Below are positions 14,594 through 22,160 of a DNA stretch of 31,691 nucleotides, piece by piece (within the stretch, counting starts at the first letter, position 1; each line of letters begins with the position of its first letter). A program made the translations under genes and the position numbers. The notes under the pieces were generated by a model. The model did no database searches. It was given only the letters and a program-made list of their open reading frames with translations, and was not told where the DNA came from. This DNA comes from Thermoprotei archaeon. GTDB lineage: Archaea > Thermoproteota > Methanomethylicia > Nezhaarchaeales > WYZ-LMO8. The stretch is from positions 1 through 31,691 of the forward strand of contig QMSF01000001.1 of NCBI GenBank assembly GCA_003649565.1. The letters run 5' to 3'.

Positions 14594-14851
14594 TTAAAGT
14601 AGCTTTTCGATCAGTTGCCTAACTTCCCGCTGGACGTCAGCTGCAATTCTGTCTGGCAAGCCGTATACCAGCGGAAATCTCCTTACCTCATCAATTATGA
14701 CTGAAAAGTTTCCAAGTTTCCCGCAACTAAAATTGAAGATGACTGCGCGCCGCTTAACTCCAACCTTAGCTCCTTTAAACTCGGGCTTAACCCCATACTT
14801 TAGTAATGCTCTTTCAACGCAATTCACTATAACGTTCTCTACTTTCTTCAC
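14594..14851 (-). CDS. Hypothetical protein, 85 aa
   Basis: Basic alpha/beta protein with an N-terminal helix (ENVIVNCVERALLKYG), strands (RAVIFNFSC, NFSVIIDEV) and a C-terminal helix. Two Cys at about 11 and 43. Part of a leftward run of small genes; no motif. Confidence 0.6.
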   Translation of the reverse strand: MKKVENVIVNCVERALLKYGVKPEFKGAKVGVKRRAVIFNFSCGKLGNFSVIIDEVRRFPLVYGLPDRIAADVQREVRQLIEKLL

Positions 14852-14864
14852 TTGCTCTCCCTCC

Positions 14865-15242
14865 TCAGAGTGGTATTACTGTTGCGACGTCAATGTAGTC
14901 GTCGCCCACGCGGATTATGTAGCCTTCCAGCGCGTCGCCAGAGTAATGGATTATTTCGTATTCATTCGTCTTCTCTATGATCGCATCGTGATCCGCAATT
15001 CTGAAAATTGGCTTGTTCACGGCAACGTCTTCAGGCTTCTCATTAACCTTCTCCTTGTAAATCCTTAGTGCCCTCTTAACGTTCTCAACATTGTTCACGT
15101 AATATATCGGCACCCAGCAACGATCCGCAAGCCTGTGCGCCTGGGAGTTGCTGTACGGAATTATCACGTAGAAGTCGTAGAATTCAACGGTTTCTTTTGC
15201 TTCAGCTATTGCTCTTTTAGAGATTAAAATATAGTTTATCAC
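14865..15242 (-). CDS. Hypothetical alpha/beta protein, 125 aa
   Basis: GTG start. Alternating strands and helices (INYILISKRAIAEA, FYDFYVIIPYSNS, PIYYVNNVENVKRAL) resemble a small Rossmann-like or nuclease-like fold, but no active-site motif stands out. Its start abuts the stop of the RHH gene upstream, indicating coupling. Confidence 0.6.
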   Translation of the reverse strand: MINYILISKRAIAEAKETVEFYDFYVIIPYSNSQAHRLADRCWVPIYYVNNVENVKRALRIYKEKVNEKPEDVAVNKPIFRIADHDAIIEKTNEYEIIHYSGDALEGYIIRVGDDYIDVATVIPL

Positions 15243-15401
15243 CTACCCTCCCTCCCCGTAGCTTTTCAGTCCCTGAACTATCAGGAATCTGCACAAAGTG
15301 CTTACTTTCTTGAATCCAAGCTTTCTAGCTGCGTCTTCAAGCTTCTTTTTGAAGCTCGGAGTCACGTAAATCACTATCACCGAAGTCAGCTTTTCACCCA
15401 T
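15243..15401 (-). CDS. Ribbon-helix-helix protein, 52 aa
   Basis: The ATG at 15401 follows GGGGGTGAACTT and is preferred to an upstream start at 15437. VIVIYVTPSFKKKLEDAARK forms the strand and first helix, VSTLCRFLIVQGLKSY the second; this is the CopG-like fold. A likely repressor of its own cluster. Confidence 0.65.
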   Translation of the reverse strand: MGEKLTSVIVIYVTPSFKKKLEDAARKLGFKKVSTLCRFLIVQGLKSYGEGG

Positions 15402-15481
15402 AAGTTCACCCCCAACAAAAATATTAGTAAAAAACATATAAAAAGTTTATGATTTACCAAGAAAAAATGATGGAAAAAGGT

Positions 15482-15901
15482 TTAGGAGAGGTGTTTTTCA
15501 AGTGCTTCGACGACGACTTTAGTTATTGTCTTCCCTTCTTGCTTTGCTCTTTCATTCACTTTCCTGTAAAGCGACTCAGGTATCCTTATTGACAGAACTC
15601 GCTTGGATTCCTTTGCGACTAAAACTATTTTTTGCGGTGAGAATTCATCCAGCTTTCCGCCTCGAATGTTTGCGAACATGCTTGAAATTATTCGCATTAA
15701 CTCGAAGTGGGGGTATTGCTTTCCAGTTGCCATTTCAATTGCATTTATCAGTTCAACAGTTGGTATCTCTACTCTATCTCGATTTATAATGAGAACCGTG
15801 TACGCGGCATTCGCCTCAAAGTCATCTATGTAGCCACGAGACTTCAGCTGTGCAGCTATTTGCTCATTCACATTTCCACCAAGCCACACGATCTCCAACA
15901 T
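15482..15901 (-). CDS. Protein with C-terminal ribbon-helix-helix domain, 139 aa
   Basis: ATG after GGAGGTGAA. Residues 100-138 (VLSIRIPESLYRKVNERAK, then TITKVVVEALEKHL) are a clear ribbon-helix-helix domain; the first 95 residues are an unrecognised alpha/beta part that could sense a ligand or partner. It is transcribed from the conserved double-TATA element at 15942-15973. Confidence 0.75.
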   Translation of the reverse strand: MLEIVWLGGNVNEQIAAQLKSRGYIDDFEANAAYTVLIINRDRVEIPTVELINAIEMATGKQYPHFELMRIISSMFANIRGGKLDEFSPQKIVLVAKESKRVLSIRIPESLYRKVNERAKQEGKTITKVVVEALEKHLS

Positions 15902-15941
15902 TTCACCTCCTGAGTTTTATGTAATACTATATAAATGTAAT

Positions 15942-15973
15942 ATATAAATCTTATGCTTACAGTAACTTATAAT
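15942..15973. promoter_or_regulatory. Conserved double-TATA promoter element, copy A
   Basis: Contains TATAAATCTTATGCTTACA followed by a second CTTATAA box. Nearly the same sequence precedes two other leftward operons (17686-17720 and 18535-18567). It lies between divergent genes and could serve both. Confidence 0.65.
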
Positions 15974-16008
15974 ATCTTAAAGTTTTAAAGTTAGGTTGGG
16001 TTATTTGT

Positions 16009-16302
16009 TTGGGGGTTGCCTTGAGGTTGCCTGATTATATTAAGACGAGGCTTGATCACTTGTCTTACCTTGTTGATGCAATTAGAAGAGATATTGCAGA
16101 GTGCAGTGCTGACATCGTTGGCCACGCCTACCAGGTTGGCGACATCATTTCCGACGTTGAGTGGAGCATACTTGAGCTGCTTAGCAAAGGCAAGATAGAT
16201 TTTGAAACGTACTGGAACATAAATGAAAAAATATCAAGCTACAAGAATGAAATTGAAAAACTAATCAAAGAATACATGAATAAATGCAAATGCAAAAAAT
16301 GA
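16009..16302 (+). CDS. Small helical protein, 97 aa
   Basis: Starts at TTG 16009 or TTG 16021; GGGGGTTG just before the second favours it. All-helical, ends with Cys/Lys-rich KCKCKK. The only rightward gene in this part; it is divergent from the RHH gene and shares promoter copy A. Confidence 0.6.
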   Translation: MGVALRLPDYIKTRLDHLSYLVDAIRRDIAECSADIVGHAYQVGDIISDVEWSILELLSKGKIDFETYWNINEKISSYKNEIEKLIKEYMNKCKCKK

Positions 16303-16310
16303 TGAGCATA

Positions 16311-16907
16311 TCACCACCTCTTCAAGTTTAGTTCATATGTGACTTTTTTCTCCCCAAATGCCAGTTGCAAGTCTCCGAATGCCCACGAGTATATCAACGT
16401 TATCCTGTACTTGCCGTACCCTATCTTGTAGTATAATATTGAAAATCTCGTAGTCCCTAAATCGAATGCTCTGTGAAGGTCAATGTTCACCCATCCTCTT
16501 AAGCTATCGTCCCAGTAGCACAAGTAGAGGTATTTTAGCTCTCGGATTTTTGGCAATCTTACTTCGCGTTTCTGCTTGTAGCTGTACACGCTCATTTGTA
16601 TTTTGCGTTTCTTTGCTTTGCCGTTCACCACAAGAATAAATGGTTTGTAATTCTCGAGTGGACATGGTATTACTGCTAAATATCTCTTGAATATTGGCTC
16701 AGCTTCCCACTCTGCCTTCACTCTACCCCATGCCCATGCATCCTCACCAACAACTGGATATGCTAGAAATCTTATGTAGCCATGTTTAGCTGCAACTTTC
16801 TCTTTCATCTCTGGCGTCCTGTCCCCCATAGGTATCGCTCTCCACTCTTTTAAAAAGAGTGGGTCTTTGTAGATGCTGTAAACTTTTTCTATTAATGCAA
16901 ATTTCAT
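16311..16907 (-). CDS. Hypothetical protein, 198 aa
   Basis: Soluble, aromatic-rich, mainly beta protein (many Tyr and Trp: YLYLCYWDD, FSILYYKIGYGKYRITLIYSW). The C-terminal strands suggest a beta-sandwich or barrel. It starts MKFALIEK, which lacks the basic residues of the tag and is not counted. Probably last gene of the operon 17626-16311. Confidence 0.65.
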   Translation of the reverse strand: MKFALIEKVYSIYKDPLFLKEWRAIPMGDRTPEMKEKVAAKHGYIRFLAYPVVGEDAWAWGRVKAEWEAEPIFKRYLAVIPCPLENYKPFILVVNGKAKKRKIQMSVYSYKQKREVRLPKIRELKYLYLCYWDDSLRGWVNIDLHRAFDLGTTRFSILYYKIGYGKYRITLIYSWAFGDLQLAFGEKKVTYELNLKRW

Positions 16908-16929
16908 TTTTCATCACCTTCTTTGAATT

Positions 16930-17151
16930 TTAGCTTTCTCTAACTTTGAATACTTCTTCAGTTAGTGGATCATAATGAAAGTCAATAGTTGTCTCTGTGC
17001 CGTCTTCAAATTTAAATTTGAATCTCTTTATTGCATAGTGTGCCGTTCTTAGTAATTCGATTTCATCATTATCAATTACTTCTCCATACTTTAATGTTAA
17101 TTCTTCGAGTTTTTTCTCTATGTATTTGTCTATAACCTCTCCTATTTTCAT
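16930..17151 (-). CDS. Hypothetical protein, 73 aa
   Basis: The ATG at 17151 has GAGGTGAT at the right distance and is preferred to 17169. N-terminal helices (EVIDKYIEKKLEEL), then a beta-hairpin (FKFKFEDGTETTIDFHYD). Compact and acidic; no family recognised. Confidence 0.6.
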   Translation of the reverse strand: MKIGEVIDKYIEKKLEELTLKYGEVIDNDEIELLRTAHYAIKRFKFKFEDGTETTIDFHYDPLTEEVFKVRES

Positions 17152-17161
17152 TTTTATCACC

Positions 17162-17626
17162 TCATGCATAATACTTGAATTTCAAGTGTGCGTCTGGGTA
17201 GTCTCCGCCAGTATCATAAATGCTTGCTTCATGCCCAGCGGTGCTGTAAGGCGCTTTCAGTGTTGTTGATAGCTTCATTAATCTGTCATATAGCTCTGAA
17301 ACGTCGAACGTAACGTTTCCATTCTCATCAGTAAGTTCGTTGAGGAACTTCTTGACGATTTGCTTCACTCTTTCAATTTCTTTTTTCTCGTCTTCATAGT
17401 GAAAGTCTATTTCGTCGATGTTTATTCTTAAGTCTAGATCCGCCCACCAAACGCATATGCCAGTGCTGGGCTGATGCTTTTCCTCGTAGCTTGCCTTCAC
17501 CACATAACTTACTTCTTTCGGATAGTTTACAACTCGCATTGACACATCTGGATATTTGTCGTTAAGATAACTGAATTGACCTGTGTATTGTGCATGCCTC
17601 CATTTTGCGACTAAAACTTTCACCAC
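17162..17626 (-). CDS. Hypothetical protein, 154 aa
   Basis: A strong AGGAGG site places the start at GTG 17626 and not at GTG 17635. Alpha/beta protein with an acidic strand-helix centre (LDLRINIDEIDFHYEDEKKEIE) and a Tyr/Gly-rich end. First gene after promoter copy B at 17686-17720. Function unknown. Confidence 0.65.
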   Translation of the reverse strand: MVKVLVAKWRHAQYTGQFSYLNDKYPDVSMRVVNYPKEVSYVVKASYEEKHQPSTGICVWWADLDLRINIDEIDFHYEDEKKEIERVKQIVKKFLNELTDENGNVTFDVSELYDRLMKLSTTLKAPYSTAGHEASIYDTGGDYPDAHLKFKYYA

Positions 17627-17685
17627 ATCAACCACCTCCTTCAGAGTTTTTTACAAGGCGACCATCAACTCTTATGTCAAAAGTT

Positions 17686-17720
17686 GCTTATAAATCTTAT
17701 GCTTACAATTGCTTATAAAG
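17686..17720. promoter_or_regulatory. Conserved double-TATA promoter element, copy B
   Basis: The clearest copy: CTTATAAATCTTATGCTTACA, then CTTATAAAG. Read leftward, the inner TTTATAAGC box lies about 55-65 bases before the start at 17626, suitable for a transcript start near 17665. Confidence 0.7.
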
Positions 17721-17736
17721 TTACAGGTGAAAAAAT

Positions 17737-18201
17737 TCAGTTTGACAGAAATGAGTATAGTTTTTCTGCGTATTTGTAAACGTAGTTTGCTAGTTCAAGT
17801 TTTTCTTTTAAGTATTCATATTCTTCGTCTTCGCTGTCTTTAAGCATTTCTTCAAGTTGCGCTTTAGCTTCAACTAAAGTGTCGTAGTATCCTCGAACAT
17901 TGCTTTGAAGTGAAAAGTTAGTTAATGCTTCAACTAAGAGTTCATGAGCATCTACTGCCGCAACTTCAAAATCATAAAGTATTCTAAGAAATTCATCTGC
18001 ATTTTCATGTAGCACTGCGTGAAGAACTTCATGAACAACAGCATTGCAAATAGCATCAACTAGAATATCATCACTAACTTGCTCACAATAATCTTTAATG
18101 CTCTCATAAATCTCACTAAGATCAACAACAGCTTCTCTGTCAAAGACATTATAGCGACTATAACCGCCGAAACTAAAAACGACATACAATTTTATCACCA
18201 A
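17737..18201 (-). CDS. HExxH zincin-like protein, 154 aa
   Basis: VVHEVLHAVLHEN at residues 55-67 has the HExxH zinc-protease signature (H57, E58, H61) with a further His at 65. A small protein with N-terminal strands, the HExxH helix and a long acidic helical C-terminus. It could be a minimal metallopeptidase, or the motif may be structural; the third ligand cannot be assigned. It follows the zinc-ribbon gene at 18221 in the same operon. Confidence 0.65.
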   Translation of the reverse strand: MVIKLYVVFSFGGYSRYNVFDREAVVDLSEIYESIKDYCEQVSDDILVDAICNAVVHEVLHAVLHENADEFLRILYDFEVAAVDAHELLVEALTNFSLQSNVRGYYDTLVEAKAQLEEMLKDSEDEEYEYLKEKLELANYVYKYAEKLYSFLSN

Positions 18202-18220
18202 CCATTTGCTAAAAAAGAGA

Positions 18221-18505
18221 TTATGTAGGCATTAGACTTCTTTGTGGAGACCTTCTTAGTCCAACATATACATGTCTTATTGAACCACACTCTTCGCACT
18301 CCCAGAGCTCTTTATTATTTTTAACATCAACAAGCTGATGCAAAGTATATTTCTCGCAACTTGAACAATAGTATATATGTCTCTTAACCCAAACCTTGCA
18401 TTTTTCACAATATCCTTCAAAAACATCAGGAAGCATTGGATGTCTATGAAGCTCAACTTCAGCATAGCAATAAGGGCATCTTCTAACGATTTTCAACATC
18501 ATCAT
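18221..18505 (-). CDS. Double zinc-ribbon protein, 94 aa
   Basis: Four CxxC pairs: CPYC (about 10), CEKC (about 33), CSSC (about 47) and CEEC (about 71), giving two zinc ribbons in tandem. A tail of basic residues follows (GLRRSPQRS). GGTGATAA precedes the ATG triplet at the start. Expressed from promoter copy C. Confidence 0.7.
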   Translation of the reverse strand: MMMLKIVRRCPYCYAEVELHRHPMLPDVFEGYCEKCKVWVKRHIYYCSSCEKYTLHQLVDVKNNKELWECEECGSIRHVYVGLRRSPQRSLMPT

Positions 18506-18513
18506 TTATCACC

Positions 18514-18567
18514 ACTTATAACTTGTTATAAGTTACTTATAAAGCTTACGATTACAACAGCTTACAA
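18514..18567. promoter_or_regulatory. Promoter element copy C with adjoining perfect palindrome
   Basis: Copy C of the double-TATA element is at 18535-18567 (CTTATAAAGCTTACG... CTTACAAA). Next to it is a perfect palindrome ACTTATAAC-TT-GTTATAAGT at 18514-18533, where the transcript should start, so it can act as a repressor site. Confidence 0.6.
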
Positions 18568-18644
18568 AAACGGTGATAGAAAGCCTCTTGCTTCAGTGGA
18601 GGGGTTGAGTGGGAGCCTAAAAGGGCTGTGAGCATAGGGGAGTG

Positions 18645-19148
18645 TCAAAAAGCAAAAGTTATGCTTAGGCCAGCAACCCCTACGGCAGCAACGCTTAGGG
18701 AGACAAGTAATATCACAATTGGGTGCTGGATGTCCACCCCCATGTTCTTCAGGTGGCTTGTCACAAGGAGAATTAGGAGCCTCATAACTTGGACGGTTAT
18801 GAATGCTGCGCCAAACGTTATGTAGTTTGTTGAGCCTGATAAAGCGGCGAAGACTATGTAGCTCATGGCGAAGCTCATCATGAGGGCCGCGAGCTCGTGG
18901 CTCCAAAGCCTTGTTGGCTCGGGCTTCTTCCTAGCAACAAACCTTCCCATCCTGTGGGCTCTGGCATGGTAGTAGGTTAGGGCGTAGGTTGCAGGCATTG
19001 AGATGCATGAGAAGAGTGCTACGTCAAAGGGCTCGGGAGCTACTGCGGAGAACCTCAGCAGAAGCATGAGGATTATTATTGAGAGGAACAGGTGGAGCTG
19101 GGTGGCCTCAGTGGCAGTAACCTCATCTAGCCTGGAGGACAGCGACAT
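18645..19148 (-). CDS. Multi-pass membrane protein with GRFVARKK loop, 167 aa
   Basis: Hydrophobic segments at about residues 18-36, 42-62, 86-102, 106-128 and 142-165. Between the second and third lies a basic loop, HRMGRFVARKKPEPTR, with the window's tag. By the positive-inside rule this loop is cytoplasmic. First tagged gene on the right of the untagged middle block. Family not recognised. Confidence 0.75.
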   Translation of the reverse strand: MSLSSRLDEVTATEATQLHLFLSIIILMLLLRFSAVAPEPFDVALFSCISMPATYALTYYHARAHRMGRFVARKKPEPTRLWSHELAALMMSFAMSYIVFAALSGSTNYITFGAAFITVQVMRLLILLVTSHLKNMGVDIQHPIVILLVSLSVAAVGVAGLSITFAF

Positions 19149-19209
19149 GGATCAGCCCCTGACAAAAACTATGGGTGTAATTGATAAAAAAGATTAGGGA
19201 TTTAATTTT

Positions 19210-19416
19210 CTAAAAACGGGTCTTCCTGACAACGGACTTAAGTGTCGAGATGCCCTCCTCGACGCACTGCTTGAATTCGCTGTAGGTTTTTGCTACCTTG
19301 CTGCATGCCTCAAACAAGGGCTCGAACACCTGGTCTAGGTCATAGCCTCCGATCTCGTACTCGTTGAGCTCCTTTCTGATCTTCTCAATCCAGTCCTCAG
19401 CGGGCTCTCTAGGCAT
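19210..19416 (-). CDS. Small helical Cys-pair protein ending SVVRKTRF, 68 aa
   Basis: I use the ATG at 19416, which follows AGGTGATTGCCG. The helical body contains ACSKVAKTYSEFKQCVEEG, with the same C-x-K...F-x-x-C-(I/V) spacing as the larger paralogues at 4166 and 5100. The end SVVRKTRF is close to RFVVRKTRR inside the CPBP protease at 22594. It may be a minimal member of the Cys-hairpin family. Confidence 0.65.
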   Translation of the reverse strand: MPREPAEDWIEKIRKELNEYEIGGYDLDQVFEPLFEACSKVAKTYSEFKQCVEEGISTLKSVVRKTRF

Positions 19417-19438
19417 CGGCAATCACCTTGGCGACTCC

Positions 19439-20182
19439 TTACTCCTCTTTCTTCCTTACGTACTTTTTGTTACTTCTCCTCCACTCTTCAACCATTGCTT
19501 TGGCGGTTTTTGCGCCAGCGCTCCAAGCAATTGCCAGTGCAACTATGATTACTATTACGAGCAGTATGACCATCCAGTGCTCCAGAGCCATGTAGAATGT
19601 CTTGGTGTAGTAGCCAGTTATGGCGTAGTCCCTGGCCATGTCAACAGTTACGGTTGTCTCGTTGGTTTCAACACCGTCGTACTTTATCTTGTCGAATGTG
19701 TACTTGTATGGGAACCTAGTTATCTCGCTTGGATACGTCACATTAACATCGCTTGGAGCGTAAACAGTTTCGTTAGTCGTTAAAGTGAGCTCTACGTCGT
19801 CGAAAGCCAGCAATAAGATTTTGACGTCGACGGATAGTGGCGTGCTGGTTACGTTGGCGTGGTGCAGTGCCGTGGCGTTGACAGTATAGCTCGTGTCGCC
19901 AGCAACATCAACGGTGTCGAGAATGTAGTACTCGCTCTTGACAACAATCAGGTATGTCCCGTTTGCCGGGACGGTGATCTCCGTGACTCCGTTAATGTCA
20001 GTCGTGTTCTCGTACTTGTCGCCATCCGCATCGTATAGGGTTACCTTAGCTCCTGAGACAGCTTCTCCATCTGGCCCTACAACAGTTATTGTTACAACTG
20101 GGCCTGCAGCCACCACGGGTGTTGCAAGCATTACGGCAACTATTAAGACCGCCAATACGGTTACTACCAAGCACCTCTTCAT
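19439..20182 (-). CDS. Secreted, membrane-anchored Ig/CarboxypepD-like protein with KYVRKK tail, 247 aa
   Basis: Signal peptide (MKRCLVVTVLAVLIVAVML, cleavage near AAG). Residues 30-105 (GPDGEAVSGAKVTLYDADGD, DINGVTEITVPANGTYLIVV) match a carboxypeptidase-regulatory/Ig-like beta-sandwich. A second beta-region follows with N-x-T sequons. One membrane helix at about 206-226, then a cytoplasmic tail with NKKYVRKKEE. The architecture repeats that of the 604-residue protein at 1957. It lies beside the subtilase gene, and could be a substrate or partner of it. Confidence 0.8.
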   Translation of the reverse strand: MKRCLVVTVLAVLIVAVMLATPVVAAGPVVTITVVGPDGEAVSGAKVTLYDADGDKYENTTDINGVTEITVPANGTYLIVVKSEYYILDTVDVAGDTSYTVNATALHHANVTSTPLSVDVKILLLAFDDVELTLTTNETVYAPSDVNVTYPSEITRFPYKYTFDKIKYDGVETNETTVTVDMARDYAITGYYTKTFYMALEHWMVILLVIVIIVALAIAWSAGAKTAKAMVEEWRRSNKKYVRKKEE

Positions 20183-20231
20183 CTGAAGCTCACCAAGAAA
20201 AAATAAGTGAGAGACATCTAAAAAGGTTTTC

Positions 20232-21689
20232 TTAACTGTGTGGCGCTAGAGGTATGCCCCAGCCTGTGAGGAAGTCCTTGACAAAGTTTATGTGCCTAGC
20301 ATTATCCTCAATCCATTTCAGGAACTCGTTGACCGTTGGGTCCCTATGGTGCCAGTACCTGAAGTACTCTATGAAGTCTGCCGCAACAGCAACTACTGCT
20401 GGGGTGGACATCGAGGTCCCTGACAAGGCAACATAGTAGCTTTCCACCTCGTACTCATCAGGGAAGTCGACGTATGTTGATTTGCAACTGACAATCATTA
20501 CCCCGGCCCCCATGAAGTCAGGCTTCATCCTAAGGTCCACAGTAGGTCCTAAACTTGAGAAGGGAGCCACCTTATCGTAGTACGGGTCCCAGGCGCCGAC
20601 AGCGAAGACCTTTTCGGCGACTGCTGGAACAACTACCGTAGTGGGGATATTGCCTTCATTGCCGGCAGCGGCAAAGACCCAAACACCCTTCTCAGCAACC
20701 TTGTTGGCAGCCATGCTCATCGGGTCCTTACCGTCACTTGCAAATGCGGCTCCCCAGCTGAGGCTCAGAATCTTAATATCATACTTCTCAGCATTATTGT
20801 AGATCCACTCGAGAGCCTCTAGGCATGAATCCATCGGTGTTGCACCATCCTTGTCGAACGCCTTAACTATAACTAGCTTCGCTTCCGGCGCTATGCCCTT
20901 GTACTTTCCATCACCAGCCCATCCCCTGCCAGCTATTATTCCCGCTACGTGGGTTCCATGACCATTAATATCCAGGAATGCTGGCTCACCATACTGCTGC
21001 CATAGCTGCATATCGAAATCCAGTAGGTCCTCCATAGTGCCGTTCTTGTAGGGCTCCCAGAAGATGTACTCGCCAGTAGTTGCTGAGACATAGAACATGC
21101 TTACCAGAACCTTAATAATGCTCTTATTGTACTCATCGTAGAAGTCCGGGTGAGTGTAGTCTATTCCTGTATCAACTACTGCAACTGTGACGTTTCTGCC
21201 TGTCCAGGGGCCATAGGCTTTGTGGAGCTCGTTGTCGATGTCCTTCTCCCTGAAGGGGTACTGGCTGGCATCAAGGTAGTGGAGGGGGGCATGACGGAAC
21301 TTTTTGGTTGCATAGATGCTGATCACACCTGGTTTGTAGATGATTCCGAGCTGTCGCGCCGAGGTTAGCCTTGCCTTAACTATCTTTATGTCTCCGAAGC
21401 TCCATACTTTGATGGGCTTCAGGCCTAAATCCACATTGGACTTAACCGTTATGTAGGCATCTACCGGTTTCCCGAGCATTAGTGCTTCTTGAACCTCAGG
21501 GTCAACGTGTAGCATCATTACTTGCATGGGCTTCAGAGTTAGAGCCACTAGGGGTATGGCAACCACTGTGGCTAGCACTAGTGCGAGGCTTGTCAAGGCC
21601 TTGTACGTTCTCTGGCGGTTATCCGTGTAGCTGTTGCTTCCTCCTGACGAATCTTTTCTCCTCACATACCTCTTTCTTCGGACATACAT
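20232..21689 (-). CDS. Membrane-anchored subtilisin-like serine protease with tandem YVRRK tags, 485 aa
   Basis: N-terminus MYVRRKRYVRRK (two adjacent copies of the tag), then a hydrophobic anchor at about 31-53, a propeptide-like region (55-155) and a subtilase domain. Catalytic triad: D173 (VVDTGID), H244 (NGHGTHVAG), S426 (SGTSMSTP); oxyanion Asn N344 (AAGNEGN). The catalytic domain should face outside and the tag inside. It overlaps the gene at 21619 by 71 bases. It probably cleaves surface or assembling proteins; its target is unknown. Confidence 0.92.
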   Translation of the reverse strand: MYVRRKRYVRRKDSSGGSNSYTDNRQRTYKALTSLALVLATVVAIPLVALTLKPMQVMMLHVDPEVQEALMLGKPVDAYITVKSNVDLGLKPIKVWSFGDIKIVKARLTSARQLGIIYKPGVISIYATKKFRHAPLHYLDASQYPFREKDIDNELHKAYGPWTGRNVTVAVVDTGIDYTHPDFYDEYNKSIIKVLVSMFYVSATTGEYIFWEPYKNGTMEDLLDFDMQLWQQYGEPAFLDINGHGTHVAGIIAGRGWAGDGKYKGIAPEAKLVIVKAFDKDGATPMDSCLEALEWIYNNAEKYDIKILSLSWGAAFASDGKDPMSMAANKVAEKGVWVFAAAGNEGNIPTTVVVPAVAEKVFAVGAWDPYYDKVAPFSSLGPTVDLRMKPDFMGAGVMIVSCKSTYVDFPDEYEVESYYVALSGTSMSTPAVVAVAADFIEYFRYWHHRDPTVNEFLKWIEDNARHINFVKDFLTGWGIPLAPHS

Positions 21690-22110
21690 GATGCATCACC
21701 GCAGTGGCAAGTGCTACGCGAGGAGGGGAGGGAGCCTCAGGTACTTGCCTCCACATAATAATGTCCTCTGTGGCGCTGTAGATTATCGGTATTGACAGGA
21801 GCAGTAGCGCTCTGAAGAACCATGTCTCGAAGTAGGCGTAGTATATTAGGCTGAATATCAGCATCCCCAAGCCTATCCCTATGACAATCATCTCGAAAAT
21901 CATGTCTAGGGGCATGAGCCAAGGGGGGAACAGCCTCTTCCTATAAACATAGTAGTAGACATCCTCGAACTGGTCTACGGCTGCCAAGGCAAGCAGGAGC
22001 GAGAGCAGGGGGTTGCCTTGCCACATCACGTAAGCTACTATTAGCAGTAGAATGAAGGTGAAGCTGTTGATTATGGTTCTCACTACCCTGCCAAGCAAGT
22101 TGCTCCCCAA
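21619..22110 (-). CDS. Multi-pass membrane protein with C-terminal KRFVRRK tag, 163 aa
   Basis: TTG start. Hydrophobic helices at about 13-30, 33-46, 66-89 and 93-112; then a cytoplasmic tail with two Cys (HHVCPKKEVC) and EEKRFVRRKQQLHG. The last 71 bases overlap the start of the subtilase gene. In the overlap both reading frames encode the tag, from adjacent similar DNA segments. Family unknown; the Cys pair in the tail is unusual. Confidence 0.8.
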   Translation of the reverse strand: MGSNLLGRVVRTIINSFTFILLLIVAYVMWQGNPLLSLLLALAAVDQFEDVYYYVYRKRLFPPWLMPLDMIFEMIVIGIGLGMLIFSLIYYAYFETWFFRALLLLSIPIIYSATEDIIMWRQVPEAPSPPRVALATAVMHHVCPKKEVCEEKRFVRRKQQLHG

Positions 22111-22160
22111 AATATAGGTAAAAAATATGGGATTTTAACGTTCTGGAGGAAAGTTCAGCT

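Noticed and set aside
16311..16907. N-terminus MKFALIEK resembles MKFVRLK
   Set aside because: No basic residues after the aromatic; the gene lies in the untagged block.
21619..21689. Tag as a conserved DNA element or ribosome site (AGGAGG inside it)
   Set aside because: Copies elsewhere use different codons, and N-terminal copies cannot serve as the ribosome site of their own gene; protein-level selection fits better.
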